DNA of 64,000 nt from Roseibium sediminis (GCF_008711325.1 NZ_VXDB01000018.1:33979-97978), one strand, 5' to 3'. Positions 34,979-44,589 are shown, numbered from the stretch's first letter. Notes: generated by a model from the letters alone, not told the origin. Numbers and translations: made by a program.

Positions 34979-36109
34979 TTAAGCGATCGAGGCGTAGCGT
35001 CGCTGGAATCGGCGCCCGAGACTCGTCAGGTATTCGTAATCGATGGTCTCGGCATACGCTGCCAGATCGGAGGCCGCAACCTGCGGCCCCAGCATTTCCA
35101 CGAATGCTCCACGCCGGACGAGGTGCGCCGGGATATCCGTCACATCCAGAGTGATCATGTCCATGGATATCCGCCCCAGAATTGGAGCCTTGTGCCCCCC
35201 AATCACGCCAAAGGCTCCGGGAGCCGCGTCAGTTGATCCGGCGCGGCGGATCATCCCGTCTGCATATCCGGCAGCCACAACAGCCACCTTGAGGGAACGT
35301 TTTGCGGTTTGGGTCGCGCTGTATCCAATCGTGTCGCCGACAGGTACATCGCGCACCATCATGATGCGGGCTTCCACCTGTGCAACGGGCTGCATCGGAT
35401 TGGGAGCTGTATCGATGGCCTTGCCGCCATAAAGCGAAATGCCTGGCCGCACGAGATCGAAATGGAAATCGCTTCCCAGAAAGACCCCTGCGGAATTGGC
35501 CAGTGACTTCGGGATGTCCGGATAGGGGGCTGTCATCGCCCGGAACTTCGCCAGCTGATCGCGGTTCTTCGGGTGTGCCGGGTCCGATCCGCAGGCAAGG
35601 TGCGACATGATCAGGGTCGGCGTGAAGCTGCCGATCAGATCCGCATCCTTCATGACGGCGTCGAATTCATCTGCCGATAGACCAAGCCGGTGGATGCCGG
35701 TGTCGACATGGAGCGCGGCGGGATGACGTATTTGGGTGGTACGGCAGAAATCGGCCCATTCGCGGATTTCCTCCACCGATCCGAGAACCGGCCGAAGTCC
35801 CTTTTCTACCAGTGTCTCGGCGGTTCCGGGAAACAGCCCGTCAAGCACATAGATTTTCGCCTCGGGCATGCCTCGGCAAAGTTTCAGGGCCTCGACAGGA
35901 AGGGCAACAAAGAAGGTCCGGCACCCGGCGTCATAAAGCGCCTTTGCCGTCTGCGTGAGACCGGTTCCATAGGCATCTGCCTTTACGGTCGCTGCGCACT
36001 CGGAACCTGTAGCAAGCTTGTCCTTGAGAAACCGCCAATTGGAGACGATGGCGTCAAGGTCAATGGTCAGCCTGCCGCCGAAAAGGGAATCTGATGCTGC
36101 ATCGGTCAT
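34979..36109 (-). CDS. alr: Alanine racemase
   Basis: A 376-residue PLP enzyme making D-alanine for peptidoglycan. The PLP lysine is Lys43 in TVKADAYGTGL, and the second catalytic residue, tyrosine, is expected in the GDTIGYSATQT region of the C-terminal domain. The ATG at 36109 gives the usual N-terminus; an upstream start at 36145 adds 12 residues. It is separated from dnaB by a hairpin terminator at 36163-36188, so part of its expression must come from its own promoter. Confidence 0.93.
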   Translation of the reverse strand: MTDAASDSLFGGRLTIDLDAIVSNWRFLKDKLATGSECAATVKADAYGTGLTQTAKALYDAGCRTFFVALPVEALKLCRGMPEAKIYVLDGLFPGTAETLVEKGLRPVLGSVEEIREWADFCRTTQIRHPAALHVDTGIHRLGLSADEFDAVMKDADLIGSFTPTLIMSHLACGSDPAHPKNRDQLAKFRAMTAPYPDIPKSLANSAGVFLGSDFHFDLVRPGISLYGGKAIDTAPNPMQPVAQVEARIMMVRDVPVGDTIGYSATQTAKRSLKVAVVAAGYADGMIRRAGSTDAAPGAFGVIGGHKAPILGRISMDMITLDVTDIPAHLVRRGAFVEMLGPQVAASDLAAYAETIDYEYLTSLGRRFQRRYASIA

Positions 36110-36162
36110 TTTTCGGACTATGGCCAAGTCGGCCGAACCGCGCAAGGTGGGCTTTCAGATAA

Positions 36163-36188
36163 CAAAATGGCCGCCCTTGGGCGGCCAT
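36163..36188 (-). terminator. Rho-independent terminator after dnaB
   Basis: ATGGCCGCCC and GGGCGGCCAT form a ten-base stem with a two-base loop; on the minus strand it is followed by TTTTG. It lies between the dnaB stop and the alr start. Confidence 0.8.
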
Positions 36189-36204
36189 CTCGTGAAAAGC
36201 TCGG

Positions 36205-37689
36205 CTACTCCATCCGCTCCGGCAGGTGATCTTCTTCCGCAAGGTCGGAGAAGCGGGTGTACTGGCCTTCGAAGTGCAGGTTTGCTGTGCCGGTCGGCCC
36301 GTGACGCTGCTTCGCGATGATTACTTCCGCCTTGCCCTTGGCCGCATTGTGTTTGGCTTCCCAAGCCGCATATTCGGCGGTGTCGGGATCCGGCTCGGTC
36401 TTGGAGAGGTAATACTCCTCGCGGTAAACGAACATCACCACGTCCGCGTCCTGCTCGATGGAGCCCGATTCGCGAAGGTCGGAGAGCTGCGGGCGTTTGT
36501 CGTCACGCGATTCCACCTGACGAGAGAGCTGGGAGAGGGCAATGACCGGAACATTCAGTTCCTTTGCCAGGGCTTTCAGGCCGGTGGTGATTTCGGTGAT
36601 TTCCTGAACACGGTTGCCGCTGTTCTTCTGCGAGCCGGACAGGAGCTGAATATAGTCGACGATGATGAGGTCGAGGCCGCGCTGGCGCTTGAGACGACGG
36701 GCGCGGGCAACGAGCGATGCAATGGAGATACCACCGGTCTGGTCGACGTGAAGGGGCACCGATTGCATGGTCTGAGTGCAGGCGACAAGCTTCTCGAACT
36801 CGGCTTCTGAAATGTCACCGCGGCGAATCTTGGAGGACGAGATCTCTGCCTGCTCGGAAATGATACGTGTTGCCAGCTGTTCGGCCGACATTTCGAGAGA
36901 GAAGAAACCGACGACACCGCCATTGACGGTTTTGATCGACCCGTCCTGCTGTTCTTCCGCCTGATAAGATTGCGCAACGTTATAGGCGATATTGGTTACA
37001 AGCGACGTCTTGCCCATCGCAGGACGACCCGCAAGGACGATCAAGTCGGAATGCTGCAGGCCGCCCATGAGACGATCCAGCTCACGCAGGCCGGTGGAAA
37101 TGCCGGACAGGGCACCTTCTCGATTATAGGCCGCGTGGGCCATCTCGATCGTTTCGGTGAGCGCGTCACCAAAGCTGACGAAACCGCCCTCGCTCCGTCC
37201 CGTTTCAGCCAGTTCGAACAGTCGGCGCTCGGCATCATCGATCTGCTGGGCGGGCGGCACGTCAATCGGGGCGTCATAGGCGATGTTGACCATGTCTTCG
37301 CCAATGCGGATCAGATTCCGGCGCAGGGCAAGGTCATAAATCGTGCGGCCATAATCTTCCGCGTTGATGATCGAGGCTGCGTCGGCGGCAAGGCGCAAGA
37401 GGAACTGGGTGGCAGTTAGGTCCGCGATCTTGGCGTCAGCCGGATAAAAGGTCTTCAGCGTGATCGGCGACGCGGTCTTTCCGGCCCGGATCAGATGCCC
37501 GATCTTTTCATAAATGTCCTGATGCGGCGGCACGAAGAAATGGTGCGGCTCGAGGAAGTCGGAGACACGGTAATAGGTCTCGTTGTTCACGAGGATTGCA
37601 CCCAGCAGCTGGCGCTCGGCCTCGGCATTGTGAGGCGCAACCTTCTGGAGCGACGTATCTGCCTCAACTGTCTGCAAAGTGCCTTTCAT
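36205..37689 (-). CDS. dnaB: Replicative DNA helicase DnaB
   Basis: A 494-residue hexameric helicase that unwinds DNA at the replication fork. The N-terminal domain begins VAPHNAEAERQLLGAIL; the RecA-like domain has Walker A LAGRPAMGKTSLV near 210, GFFSLEMSAEQLATR near 250 and the late VIALSQLSRQVE and DLRESGSIEQDADVV. The ATG at 37689 is chosen because GGGGGA precedes it at proper spacing; an ATG at 37713 adds eight residues but has no ribosome site. No intein is present. It is preceded by the rpsF-rpsR-rplI operon, as in many Hyphomicrobiales. Confidence 0.96.
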   Translation of the reverse strand: MKGTLQTVEADTSLQKVAPHNAEAERQLLGAILVNNETYYRVSDFLEPHHFFVPPHQDIYEKIGHLIRAGKTASPITLKTFYPADAKIADLTATQFLLRLAADAASIINAEDYGRTIYDLALRRNLIRIGEDMVNIAYDAPIDVPPAQQIDDAERRLFELAETGRSEGGFVSFGDALTETIEMAHAAYNREGALSGISTGLRELDRLMGGLQHSDLIVLAGRPAMGKTSLVTNIAYNVAQSYQAEEQQDGSIKTVNGGVVGFFSLEMSAEQLATRIISEQAEISSSKIRRGDISEAEFEKLVACTQTMQSVPLHVDQTGGISIASLVARARRLKRQRGLDLIIVDYIQLLSGSQKNSGNRVQEITEITTGLKALAKELNVPVIALSQLSRQVESRDDKRPQLSDLRESGSIEQDADVVMFVYREEYYLSKTEPDPDTAEYAAWEAKHNAAKGKAEVIIAKQRHGPTGTANLHFEGQYTRFSDLAEEDHLPERME

Positions 37690-37998
37690 CTTGTCCCCCG
37701 AGAGCCCTGTCATGCTTGCACTATCGCCAAGAATAATATGCCTTCAAGGCTTGACGAGTATGCACGGGCGATTCCCACCGAGTGGTTAAAATCAGCGGGG
37801 AAAGATGGGATTTTACCTTGACGTAGGGGCCTAAAACGGACTCAGCGGAGCTGTGGAAAATTAGTGAGAAAATACAGTGTTTTTCGCAAAAATCTGCGGA
37901 TTACCTCTCGCACTTTTATCGGTAAAGGCTGAAAGAACCCGTCAGAAGAACCGTGGGCGAAAGTGTTAATATCCTTAAGTCGAACACTGCGCCCCGAA
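37690..37998. other. Intergenic region upstream of dnaB
   Basis: No gene is visible between the dnaB start and the rplI terminator. The stretch near 37840-37980 is AT-rich. A dnaB promoter should lie on the minus strand around 37720-37770; TTGAAG and GATAGT 16 bases apart there are a weak candidate. Confidence 0.4.
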
Positions 37999-38031
37999 CA
38001 AAAAAACCGGCAGCGCAGGCTGCCGGTTTTC
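37999..38031 (-). terminator. Rho-independent terminator after rplI
   Basis: ACCGGCAG and CTGCCGGT pair around a short loop; on the minus strand a run of seven T follows. It ends the ribosomal protein operon, 30 bases after the rplI stop. Confidence 0.88.
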
Positions 38032-38060
38032 GAATGTGAAGGTCCGTCAGGAACGGAGGA

Positions 38061-38633
38061 TCAAGCCTGCTCTTCTGCAGCTTCTTCCTCGTTGCCTTCG
38101 CCCTCTTCAGCTTCTTCTTCTTCGAATTCGAAGACGTCATGATCGGGCGTGCTGAGGTCTTCACCAGCAGCCTGACGAACGGCTTCGTCTTCAGAGCGTG
38201 CAACGTTGACAGTCACGCCAACTTCCACTTCCGGGTGGAGGCGGATTGCAACAGTGTGCAGGCCGATCGTCTTGATCGGAGAGCGCAGTTCAACCTGGCT
38301 ACGACCAACGGTGAAGCCGGCTGCGGTCAGGCCGTCCGCGATGTCGCGAGTGGAAACTGAACCATAGAGCTGGCCGGTTTCACCAGCAGAGCGGATCATG
38401 ATCAGAGCTTCGCCGTCCAGCTTGGAAGCAACTGCAGTTGCTTCTTCGCGGCGCTCGAGGTTACGAGCTTCCAGCTGAGCGCGTTCACGCTCGAAACGCT
38501 CCATGTTGGACTTGTTGGCGCGAAGGGCCTTGCCCTGCGGCAGAAGGAAGTTGCGTGCATAGCCGTCGCGAACACGAACGGTGTCGCCCATCTGGCCAAG
38601 GCGAGCGATACGCTCAAGAAGGATAACTTGCAT
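38061..38633 (-). CDS. rplI: Ribosomal protein bL9 with acidic C-terminal tail
   Basis: A 190-residue large-subunit protein. The conserved N-terminal domain [19 protein letters not shown] and the [13 protein letters not shown] loop are followed by the long connecting helix ([14 protein letters not shown]) and the C-terminal rRNA-binding domain. The last 40 residues are an extra, almost wholly acidic tail (runs of Glu), longer than the usual length of about 150 residues; such tails are common in alphaproteobacteria. It is the third gene of rpsF-rpsR-rplI, and a perfect hairpin lies in the space before it. Confidence 0.96.
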   Translation of the reverse strand: MQVILLERIARLGQMGDTVRVRDGYARNFLLPQGKALRANKSNMERFERERAQLEARNLERREEATAVASKLDGEALIMIRSAGETGQLYGSVSTRDIADGLTAAGFTVGRSQVELRSPIKTIGLHTVAIRLHPEVEVGVTVNVARSEDEAVRQAAGEDLSTPDHDVFEFEEEEAEEGEGNEEEAAEEQA

Positions 38634-38701
38634 TGGATTTCTCCATACTGTCCCGCCATTCAGGCGGTTAGAGGCCGGTTTGCCCGCAGCCCCAGTTCGG
38701 G

Positions 38702-38724
38702 ACGCTCCGGCTGGGCCGGAGCGT
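38702..38724 (-). other. Ten-base-pair hairpin between rpsR and rplI
   Basis: ACGCTCCGGC and GCCGGAGCGT pair perfectly around a three-base loop in the 108-base rpsR-rplI gap. No T tract follows. It could be a processing or attenuation site adjusting bL9 level. Confidence 0.6.
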
Positions 38725-38741
38725 TATCTGAAGAACAGCGC

Positions 38742-38990
38742 CTAGCTGATCACGAACGGCAGAAGGCCGAGCAGGCGAGCACGCTTGATGGCGCGGGCCA
38801 GTTCACGCTGCTTCTTTGCAGAAACGGCGGTGATGCGGCTCGGAACAATCTTGCCACGCTCGGAAATGTAGCGCTGCAGGAGACGGATGTCCTTGTAGTC
38901 GATCTTCGGAGCGTTTGCACCGGAGAACGGGCAGGTCTTCCGGCGACGGAAGAAAGGACGACGGGTCGGAAGTTGTGCGATATCTACCAT
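38742..38990 (-). CDS. rpsR: Ribosomal protein bS18
   Basis: An 82-residue small-subunit protein that pairs with bS6 on the 30S platform. The sequence [17 protein letters not shown] and the late [20 protein letters not shown] are diagnostic. It starts only five bases after rpsF ends and is cotranscribed with it, as expected for subunits that assemble together. Confidence 0.97.
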   Translation of the reverse strand: MVDIAQLPTRRPFFRRRKTCPFSGANAPKIDYKDIRLLQRYISERGKIVPSRITAVSAKKQRELARAIKRARLLGLLPFVIS

Positions 38991-38995
38991 TCTTC

Positions 38996-39439
38996 TTACT
39001 CCCCATCATTCCGGCGCGGAGCGCGGTCACGAGCCGGACGGTCGCCGCGATCACCACGGTCACCACGATCGCCGCGGTCACCACGCTCGCCACGGCCGCC
39101 ACGACGATCGTCGCGGTCGCGCTTCTGCATCATGGCAGACTGGTCTTCTTCATGCTCTTCAACTTTGAAGGTCATGAAACGAAGGATGTCTTCGGAAAGG
39201 CCCATCTGACGTTCCATTTCTGCGACCGCTGCATGCGGAGCAGTGATGTTCATCAGAGTGTAGTGAGCCTTGCGGTTCTTCTTGATGCGGTAAGCGAGGG
39301 AGCGGAGACCCCAGTTCTCGATCTTGCCGACGGAACCGCCGCCAGATTCGAGAACGCCTTTGTAATGCTCAACAAGTTGTTCGACCTGCTGGGCCGAAAC
39401 GTCCTGGCGTGCCAGGAACACGTGCTCATAAAGAGGCAT
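38996..39439 (-). CDS. rpsF: Ribosomal protein bS6 with Arg-Gly-Asp repeat tail
   Basis: A 147-residue small-subunit protein. The core [22 protein letters not shown] and [14 protein letters not shown] are typical. After about residue 105 the tail becomes a run of G-D-R triplets ([18 protein letters not shown]), which makes the DNA at 39040-39110 internally repetitive. The ATG at 39439 starts the conserved N-terminus; an earlier ATG at 39538 adds 33 unconserved residues. First gene of rpsF-rpsR-rplI. In many bacteria the leader is bound by the bS6:bS18 pair; I could not confirm that motif here. Confidence 0.95.
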   Translation of the reverse strand: MPLYEHVFLARQDVSAQQVEQLVEHYKGVLESGGGSVGKIENWGLRSLAYRIKKNRKAHYTLMNITAPHAAVAEMERQMGLSEDILRFMTFKVEEHEEDQSAMMQKRDRDDRRGGRGERGDRGDRGDRGDRGDRPARDRAPRRNDGE

Positions 39440-39698
39440 GAAACTTGTGCCCTTTCTAGTGTTTGCCATCGGAAACCGGCGCAAAGCCTCCTCGTATCCT
39501 TCGGAAAGGGACGAGAATTCTAACGAGAGCGGAGACACGGGAAGACGGACGTGTTTTAAGTGTCCTGACCTTTCGGTCCTTCCGTTCAGCCCCCAGCCGG
39601 GTTTCCAAACGAGAAGCGCTTCATACTCGGTTCTGGGAAAAATGCAAGGCCGATCGAGCCCGTTTTTCCCGAAACTTGGCCGATTGGAGAGTGCTGCT

Positions 39699-40655
39699 TC
39701 AAGTCAGGGGGAAGAGTGACTTCAAACTGGCTTCCAGCGTTTCGGGATATTTGTAGTCGGGAAATCGCGACAGGACGATCTCACGAGCGGATTGTCTGGT
39801 GAACCCTTCCAGCTGCAGGGTTTCCACCAGGTCCAGATAGGCCCGATTTTCTGCAACAAGGTCTGGTGCGCCTATTTGCCCATGACCCGGCAGGACAAAC
39901 ATATAGTCCCACCGATCCGTGATGGCCTGGAGATTGTGCCGCCGCGTGCTGATTTTTCGATTGTCGAGGGAAGGGTGCTGGCCCTCGACAATCTGGCTAC
40001 CGCCAACAAGAGCTTTCATGACGGGTTCGAACAGGACCAGAGGGGCGCCAAATTCATCCGCCTCAAGGTTCAGGCATTCAAATTCGAGAGAGCCGCAATC
40101 GATTGGACCGTTGGAAGCTTCCCGGAACCGGTTGTGAAATGCGGGCCAGCTGCTTGCTGCAAACTCCAGCATATCGAGGGTGCTTGCGGTGCTGATGATA
40201 TCTGCCTTCGGGAAGGCCGGGCCGATATGTTTCAGGGCTGCGATGTTCTCGGGGTGTGCGTGCGTGATGAAGATTGACTGCAGGGTTTTTCCGGTGGCCT
40301 TTATGTCTTCTATGACGCTTGCGGCTTGCTCATGCGCCAGCTGGACGTCGATCAGGACGCAGTGGCTGTTATCTTCAAAAAGATAACTGTTGCTGCAAAG
40401 GTCCTTTTCAGATTGGATTTGTCGGTAGGCGGAGAAGGCCGCGTGGCCTTTCGCCGGGATGAGGGACGTCGCAACCGTGACCGAGCCTGCCAACGCTGCC
40501 AAAAAGCCGCGTCGGGAAAGTGTATTGGGCCGCACTTGGTCAACACGTGCCTGCGCTGACGACTTCGCGAGGCCGTAAAATGCGCTTGTAACATCTGAAG
40601 AGCTTTTTGCACTTCGAACTGCCCAAGGTGCCGGTTTTGGATATTTAACGATCAT
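39699..40655 (-). CDS. Tat-exported metallo-beta-lactamase-fold protein with altered metal motif
   Basis: A 318-residue protein with an unusually long N-terminal region, then a twin-arginine signal ([20 protein letters not shown], Arg48-Arg49) predicting folded export to the periplasm. The fold looks like a metallo-beta-lactamase hydrolase, with [12 protein letters not shown] near 128-138 and VLPGHGQIG near 255. The family's HxHxDH box reads His132-Ala-His134-Pro-Glu136-Asn137, so two metal ligands are replaced; activity may be changed or lost. It is a single gene with no obvious partners. The natural start could be further downstream, but no better ATG is in frame before the RR. Confidence 0.75.
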   Translation of the reverse strand: MIVKYPKPAPWAVRSAKSSSDVTSAFYGLAKSSAQARVDQVRPNTLSRRGFLAALAGSVTVATSLIPAKGHAAFSAYRQIQSEKDLCSNSYLFEDNSHCVLIDVQLAHEQAASVIEDIKATGKTLQSIFITHAHPENIAALKHIGPAFPKADIISTASTLDMLEFAASSWPAFHNRFREASNGPIDCGSLEFECLNLEADEFGAPLVLFEPVMKALVGGSQIVEGQHPSLDNRKISTRRHNLQAITDRWDYMFVLPGHGQIGAPDLVAENRAYLDLVETLQLEGFTRQSAREIVLSRFPDYKYPETLEASLKSLFPLT

Positions 40656-41009
40656 GTGATTTTCGGAAAATTGTACTTGTGATATATTACGGTAGCAGGG
40701 GTTTTCCGTAGAATTTATTCTGTTTATGTATTCAATAAGCTGTTGTTATTTACGCGGATAATTTGCAGGTAAAAATCTTTGCACGTATTGACTGTGCTCG
40801 ATTTGTTGTCTTCGACAGGACACGTGAGCTGACAAAAAGGTTGGAGATCTCCGCTCGGCCTTGACATTGCCGTACCTTCCGTACCATAGCCTCGCGCCAA
40901 GGTTGGCAAGGCAGATCAGACGGTTTCGAGACCTGGCCGACAGCCTTTGAACCAGATTTCAGGCGACCTGACCGGTCGCAGCTTACCAAGACGCCGGAGG
41001 CACCCGCTC
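40656..41009. other. Intergenic region upstream of fabD
   Basis: No gene in these 354 bases. The left half (40660-40790) is AT-rich and should hold the promoter of the Tat-exported protein; the right half holds the fabD promoter candidate. Confidence 0.5.
40861..40889 (+). promoter_or_regulatory. Candidate sigma-70-type promoter of the fab operon
   Basis: A perfect TTGACA at 40861-40866 is followed after 17 bases by CCATAG, a weak -10 box, about 120 bases before the fabD start. A direct repeat CGTACC-TTC-CGTACC lies in the spacer. Confidence 0.4.
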
Positions 41010-41954
41010 ATGACCATTGCTTTCATCTTCCCCGGACAGGGCAGTCAGGCAGTCTCGATGGGCAAGGAACTGGCGGATACATTTGCCGAAGCCAAGGCTG
41101 TCTTTGACGAGGTGGATGAGGCACTTGGCCAGAAGCTCTCCACCTTGATGTGGGAAGGCCCTGAAAACGAGCTGACCCTTACGGCCAATGCGCAGCCGGC
41201 CCTGATGGCGGTTAGCCTTGCGACCATGCGGGTACTCGAAGCTCGTGGTCTCGATCTGGCCGCTTCCGTTTCCTATGTGGCCGGTCACTCCCTTGGTGAA
41301 TACTCTGCTCTTGCAGCAGCCGGTAGCCTTGATGTGTCCACGGCAGCCCGCCTTCTGCGCATTCGCGGCGATGCGATGCAGAATGCCGTTCCGGTCGGGC
41401 AGGGTGGCATGGCCGCCCTTCTCGGCCTCGATTTTGAAGACGCCCGGAAGGTGGCCGAGGAGGCCGCGCAGGGCGAAGTCTGTCAGGCAGCCAATGACAA
41501 TGCGCCGGGTCAGGTTGTTGTCTCCGGGCACATGGCCGCCGTTGAACGCGCCGTCGAGATTGCCAAGGCACGCGGAGCCAAGCGCGCCATGATGCTGTCG
41601 GTCAGTGCACCGTTCCATTGCGCCCTGATGGCACCTGCCGCCGATGCGATGGCAGAAGCGCTTGCCGGTGCGGATATTATCGCCCCGAAGGTTCCGCTTG
41701 TCGCAAACGTTCTGGCCGCTCCGATCACCGATCCAGCGGAAATCCGCAATCGTCTCGTCGAGCAGGTTACAGGCACCGTTCGCTGGCGGGAATCCATGGG
41801 CTGGCTTACGGCCAATGGTGTGACAACCTTTGTCGAAGTAGGCTCCGGCAAGGTTCTTTCCGGCATGATGAAGCGTATCGAACGCTCAGCCACCGCGCAG
41901 CCGGTCAATGCTCCTGCTGACATCGACGCGCTGTTTGAGCTCTTGAACGCCTGA
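41010..41954 (+). CDS. fabD: Malonyl-CoA:ACP transacylase
   Basis: A 314-residue enzyme that loads malonate onto acyl carrier protein for fatty acid synthesis. FIFPGQGSQ is at residues 6-14, the nucleophile Ser94 is in AGHSLGEYSA and the catalytic histidine is in SAPFHCALM near 203. The ATG at 41010 has GGAGG ten bases upstream; a start at 40947 adds 21 unlikely residues. First gene of fabD-fabG-acpP-fabF. Confidence 0.96.
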   Translation: MTIAFIFPGQGSQAVSMGKELADTFAEAKAVFDEVDEALGQKLSTLMWEGPENELTLTANAQPALMAVSLATMRVLEARGLDLAASVSYVAGHSLGEYSALAAAGSLDVSTAARLLRIRGDAMQNAVPVGQGGMAALLGLDFEDARKVAEEAAQGEVCQAANDNAPGQVVVSGHMAAVERAVEIAKARGAKRAMMLSVSAPFHCALMAPAADAMAEALAGADIIAPKVPLVANVLAAPITDPAEIRNRLVEQVTGTVRWRESMGWLTANGVTTFVEVGSGKVLSGMMKRIERSATAQPVNAPADIDALFELLNA

Positions 41955-41980
41955 TCCTCAGACCGCATCTGATTACCAAG

Positions 41981-42008
41981 CCGTACGTGGGTCGTTCCCT
42001 GTGTACGG
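41981..42008 (+). other. Hairpin between fabD and fabG
   Basis: CCGTAC and GTACGG pair, with a further GGG/CCC inside, in the 72-base fabD-fabG gap. No T tract, so not a terminator. Confidence 0.35.
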
Positions 42009-42026
42009 TTCGAACTGAAAAAGGAA

Positions 42027-42770
42027 ATGACCATGTTCAGCCTTGAAGGCAAGACCGCTCTGGTAACCGGCGCGACTGGTGGCATCGGCGCAGACATCGC
42101 CAGAGCGCTGCATGCGCAAGGCGCAACTGTTGCGATCTCCGGAACGCGCGCTGAGAAGCTGGAGGCACTGGCATCCGAGCTTGGCGAGCGTGTGCATGTG
42201 ACGCCTGCAAACCTGTCTGATCGCGAAGCGGTTGCAGCTCTCGTTCCGACGGCGGAAGGCGCCATGGGATCGCTGGATATTCTGGTGAACAATGCCGGCA
42301 TCACCCGCGACAACATCTTCATGCGCATGAAGGACGAGGAGTGGGATCAGGTTCTGGAAGTCAACCTGACCTCCGGTTTCCACATCTGCCGCGCGGCGAT
42401 CAAGGGCATGATGAAGCGCCGCAGCGGCCGCATCATCGGAATTACTTCGGTTGTCGGCGTCACCGGTAACCCGGGACAGGCCAACTATGCTGCAGCCAAA
42501 GCTGGCATGATCGGCATGTACAAGTCGCTCGCACGCGAAGTTGCAAGCCGGAACATCACGGTCAACACCATTGCCCCGGGTTTCATTGAAACAGCCATGA
42601 CCGACGCGCTGAACGAGAAGCAAAAGGAATCGATCCTGGGCTCCGTTCCGGCCGGTCGTTTGGGCACTTCGCACGAAATTGCGTCGGCTGCGCTTTACCT
42701 CGCAAGCGACGAGGCTGCATACGTTACCGGTCAAACGCTCCATGTGAATGGCGGCATGGCTATGATTTAA
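42027..42770 (+). CDS. fabG: 3-oxoacyl-ACP reductase
   Basis: A 247-residue NADPH-dependent reductase for the first reduction of fatty acid elongation. Cofactor loop TGATGGIGADIA is at about 13-24, NNAG near 89, and the catalytic Ser-Tyr-Lys are in SVVGVTG and NYAAAKAG near 155-159. AAAAAGGAA stands before the ATG. It follows fabD and precedes acpP, the standard order. Confidence 0.96.
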   Translation: MTMFSLEGKTALVTGATGGIGADIARALHAQGATVAISGTRAEKLEALASELGERVHVTPANLSDREAVAALVPTAEGAMGSLDILVNNAGITRDNIFMRMKDEEWDQVLEVNLTSGFHICRAAIKGMMKRRSGRIIGITSVVGVTGNPGQANYAAAKAGMIGMYKSLAREVASRNITVNTIAPGFIETAMTDALNEKQKESILGSVPAGRLGTSHEIASAALYLASDEAAYVTGQTLHVNGGMAMI

Positions 42771-42787
42771 AAGAGCTTTTTGCTCTT
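42771..42787 (+). terminator. Weak hairpin after fabG
   Basis: AAGAGC and GCTCTT pair around TTTTT directly after the fabG stop. It is a short stem with little T tract, so at best a partial terminator before acpP, which needs much higher expression. The rest of the 244-base gap shows nothing clear. Confidence 0.35.
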
Positions 42788-43014
42788 GTTGCAAAAAGGT
42801 TTCCGGTGCAAAAACTGCTACCGGGACTGGCTGGTCAAGGTGTTCAAAGTGTGATACCTACCCGCCGATTGTTCCAAAAAGGGTGGGGAACGTTCTGTTC
42901 TGAATATCCCTCAGCCTGGACGAGATTTCGGCCGCGAGTTTGCATCTGATCCGAGAAAACTGTTTCGGGTGCTTCGCGTGGACGGGCTAGAGTTGATAAT
43001 CAAGGAAGTGAAAA

Positions 43015-43251
43015 ATGAGCGACATCGCTGATCGTGTAAAGAAAATCGTCGTTGAGCACCTCGGTGTGGACGCAGAGAAGGTTGTTGAAGGCGCAAGCTT
43101 CATCGACGATCTGGGCGCTGACTCCCTCGACACCGTCGAGCTGGTCATGGCTTTCGAAGAAGAGTTCGGCGTTGAAATCCCGGACGATGCAGCCGAGACC
43201 ATCCTGACCGTTGGCGATGCAGTGAAGTTCCTGGTAGCCAACCCGGCTTAA
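43015..43251 (+). CDS. acpP: Acyl carrier protein
   Basis: A 78-residue carrier of growing fatty acyl chains. The phosphopantetheine attachment site is Ser37 in [10 protein letters not shown], and the protein is strongly acidic as expected. AAGGAAG precedes the ATG. It lies between fabG and fabF with longer gaps on both sides than elsewhere in the operon, consistent with its own promoter in the 244-base upstream space. Confidence 0.97.
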   Translation: MSDIADRVKKIVVEHLGVDAEKVVEGASFIDDLGADSLDTVELVMAFEEEFGVEIPDDAAETILTVGDAVKFLVANPA

Positions 43252-43326
43252 TCCTCCTGGAATAATCCGAATTTTTTCAGCAAGCGGGGCTCTATGTCCC
43301 GCTTGTGCATAATTAAGTGCAGGTAC

Positions 43327-44589
43327 ATGAGACGAGTCGTCGTTACTGGTTTGGGTATGGTGTCTCCGCTTGGCGGAAACGTTGATACCACCTGGAAAAA
43401 CATTCTCGCGAGCAAAAGCGGTGCTGCCAAGGTCACGAATTTCCAAGTTGATGACCTGGCCTGTCAGATCGCCTGTCAGATCCCGCTTGGCGAAACCTCC
43501 GAAGGCGCCTTCAATCCGGACGACTGGATGGAAGTGAAGGAGCAGCGCAAGGTCGACGACTTCATCATATATGCAGTTGCAGCAGCGGATCAGGCCATGG
43601 CCGATTCCGGCTGGAAGCCAGAATCCTACGAAGATCAGGCTCGCTCCGGCGCGCTGATCGGGTCAGGCATCGGTGGCCTTCAGGGCATCGAGGAAGCGGC
43701 GCACGTGCTTGCGGACAAGGGTCCGCGCCGTATCAGCCCGTTCTTCATTCCCGGTCGCCTGATCAACCTCGCAAGTGGTCATGTCTCCATTCGTCACGGC
43801 CTCAAGGGCCCGAACCATTCGGTGGTGACGGCTTGTTCGACAGGTGCCCACGCAATCGGTGACGCTGCCCGTCTGATCGCGTTTGGCGATGCGGATGTGA
43901 TGGTTGCCGGTGGAACGGAATCCCCGGTCTGCCGCCTGTCGCTGGCCGGTTTTGCCGCCTGCAAGGCTCTGTCCACAAAATATAACGATGCTCCCCAGAC
44001 CGCTTCGCGTCCCTATGACCGCGACCGTGACGGCTTCGTCATGGGTGAGGGCGCTGGTATCGTCGTTCTTGAAGAATACGAGCACGCCAAGGCTCGTGGC
44101 GCCAAGATCTATGCAGAAGTTGTTGGCTATGGCCTTTCCGGCGATGCCTTCCACATCACGGCTCCGTCCGAAGACGGTGATGGTGCCTATCGCTGCATGA
44201 GCGCCGCTCTCAAGCGCGCAGGCCTGACGGCAGCTGACATCGACTACATCAACGCCCATGGCACGTCCACGATGGCAGACACCATCGAGCTCGGGGCTGT
44301 CGAGCGTCTCGTCGGCGATGCGGCAAGCAAGGTCACCATGTCTTCCACCAAATCCTCCGTTGGTCACCTTCTGGGTGCTGCGGGTGCGGTTGAGGCGATC
44401 TTCTCCGTTCTTGCCATCCGCGACAGCATCGCTCCGCCGACACTGAATCTGGAAAATCCGTCGGTCGAAACCGCGATTGACCTTGTGGCGCACAAGCCGA
44501 AGGAAATGAACATCGATGTGGCTCTGTCCAACTCCTTCGGGTTTGGCGGCACGAATGCATCCTTGATTTTCCGCAAAGTTGCCGCATAA
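43327..44589 (+). CDS. fabF: 3-oxoacyl-ACP synthase II
   Basis: A 420-residue condensing enzyme that extends acyl chains with malonyl-ACP. The catalytic triad is complete: Cys170 in VVTACSTGAHA, the first histidine in YINAHGTST near 310 and the second in SVGHLLGAAGAVEA near 347. The ATG at 43327 begins MRRVVVTGLGMVSPLGG; an ATG at 43294 adds 11 unlikely residues. It follows acpP by 75 bases and ends with a strong terminator. Confidence 0.96.
   Translation: MRRVVVTGLGMVSPLGGNVDTTWKNILASKSGAAKVTNFQVDDLACQIACQIPLGETSEGAFNPDDWMEVKEQRKVDDFIIYAVAAADQAMADSGWKPESYEDQARSGALIGSGIGGLQGIEEAAHVLADKGPRRISPFFIPGRLINLASGHVSIRHGLKGPNHSVVTACSTGAHAIGDAARLIAFGDADVMVAGGTESPVCRLSLAGFAACKALSTKYNDAPQTASRPYDRDRDGFVMGEGAGIVVLEEYEHAKARGAKIYAEVVGYGLSGDAFHITAPSEDGDGAYRCMSAALKRAGLTAADIDYINAHGTSTMADTIELGAVERLVGDAASKVTMSSTKSSVGHLLGAAGAVEAIFSVLAIRDSIAPPTLNLENPSVETAIDLVAHKPKEMNIDVALSNSFGFGGTNASLIFRKVAA

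Noticed and set aside
33533..35236. 567-codon plus-strand frame opposite radA and alr
   Set aside because: It spans two well-supported genes in antisense and has no recognisable domain.
39040..39110. Tandem repeats resembling a microsatellite
   Set aside because: They encode the Gly-Asp-Arg repeats of the bS6 C-terminal tail, so they are explained by coding.
42003..42016. GGTTCGAAC-like tRNA T-loop sequence between fabD and fabG
   Set aside because: No acceptor, D or anticodon arms can be formed around it; it is part of a hairpin and flank only.
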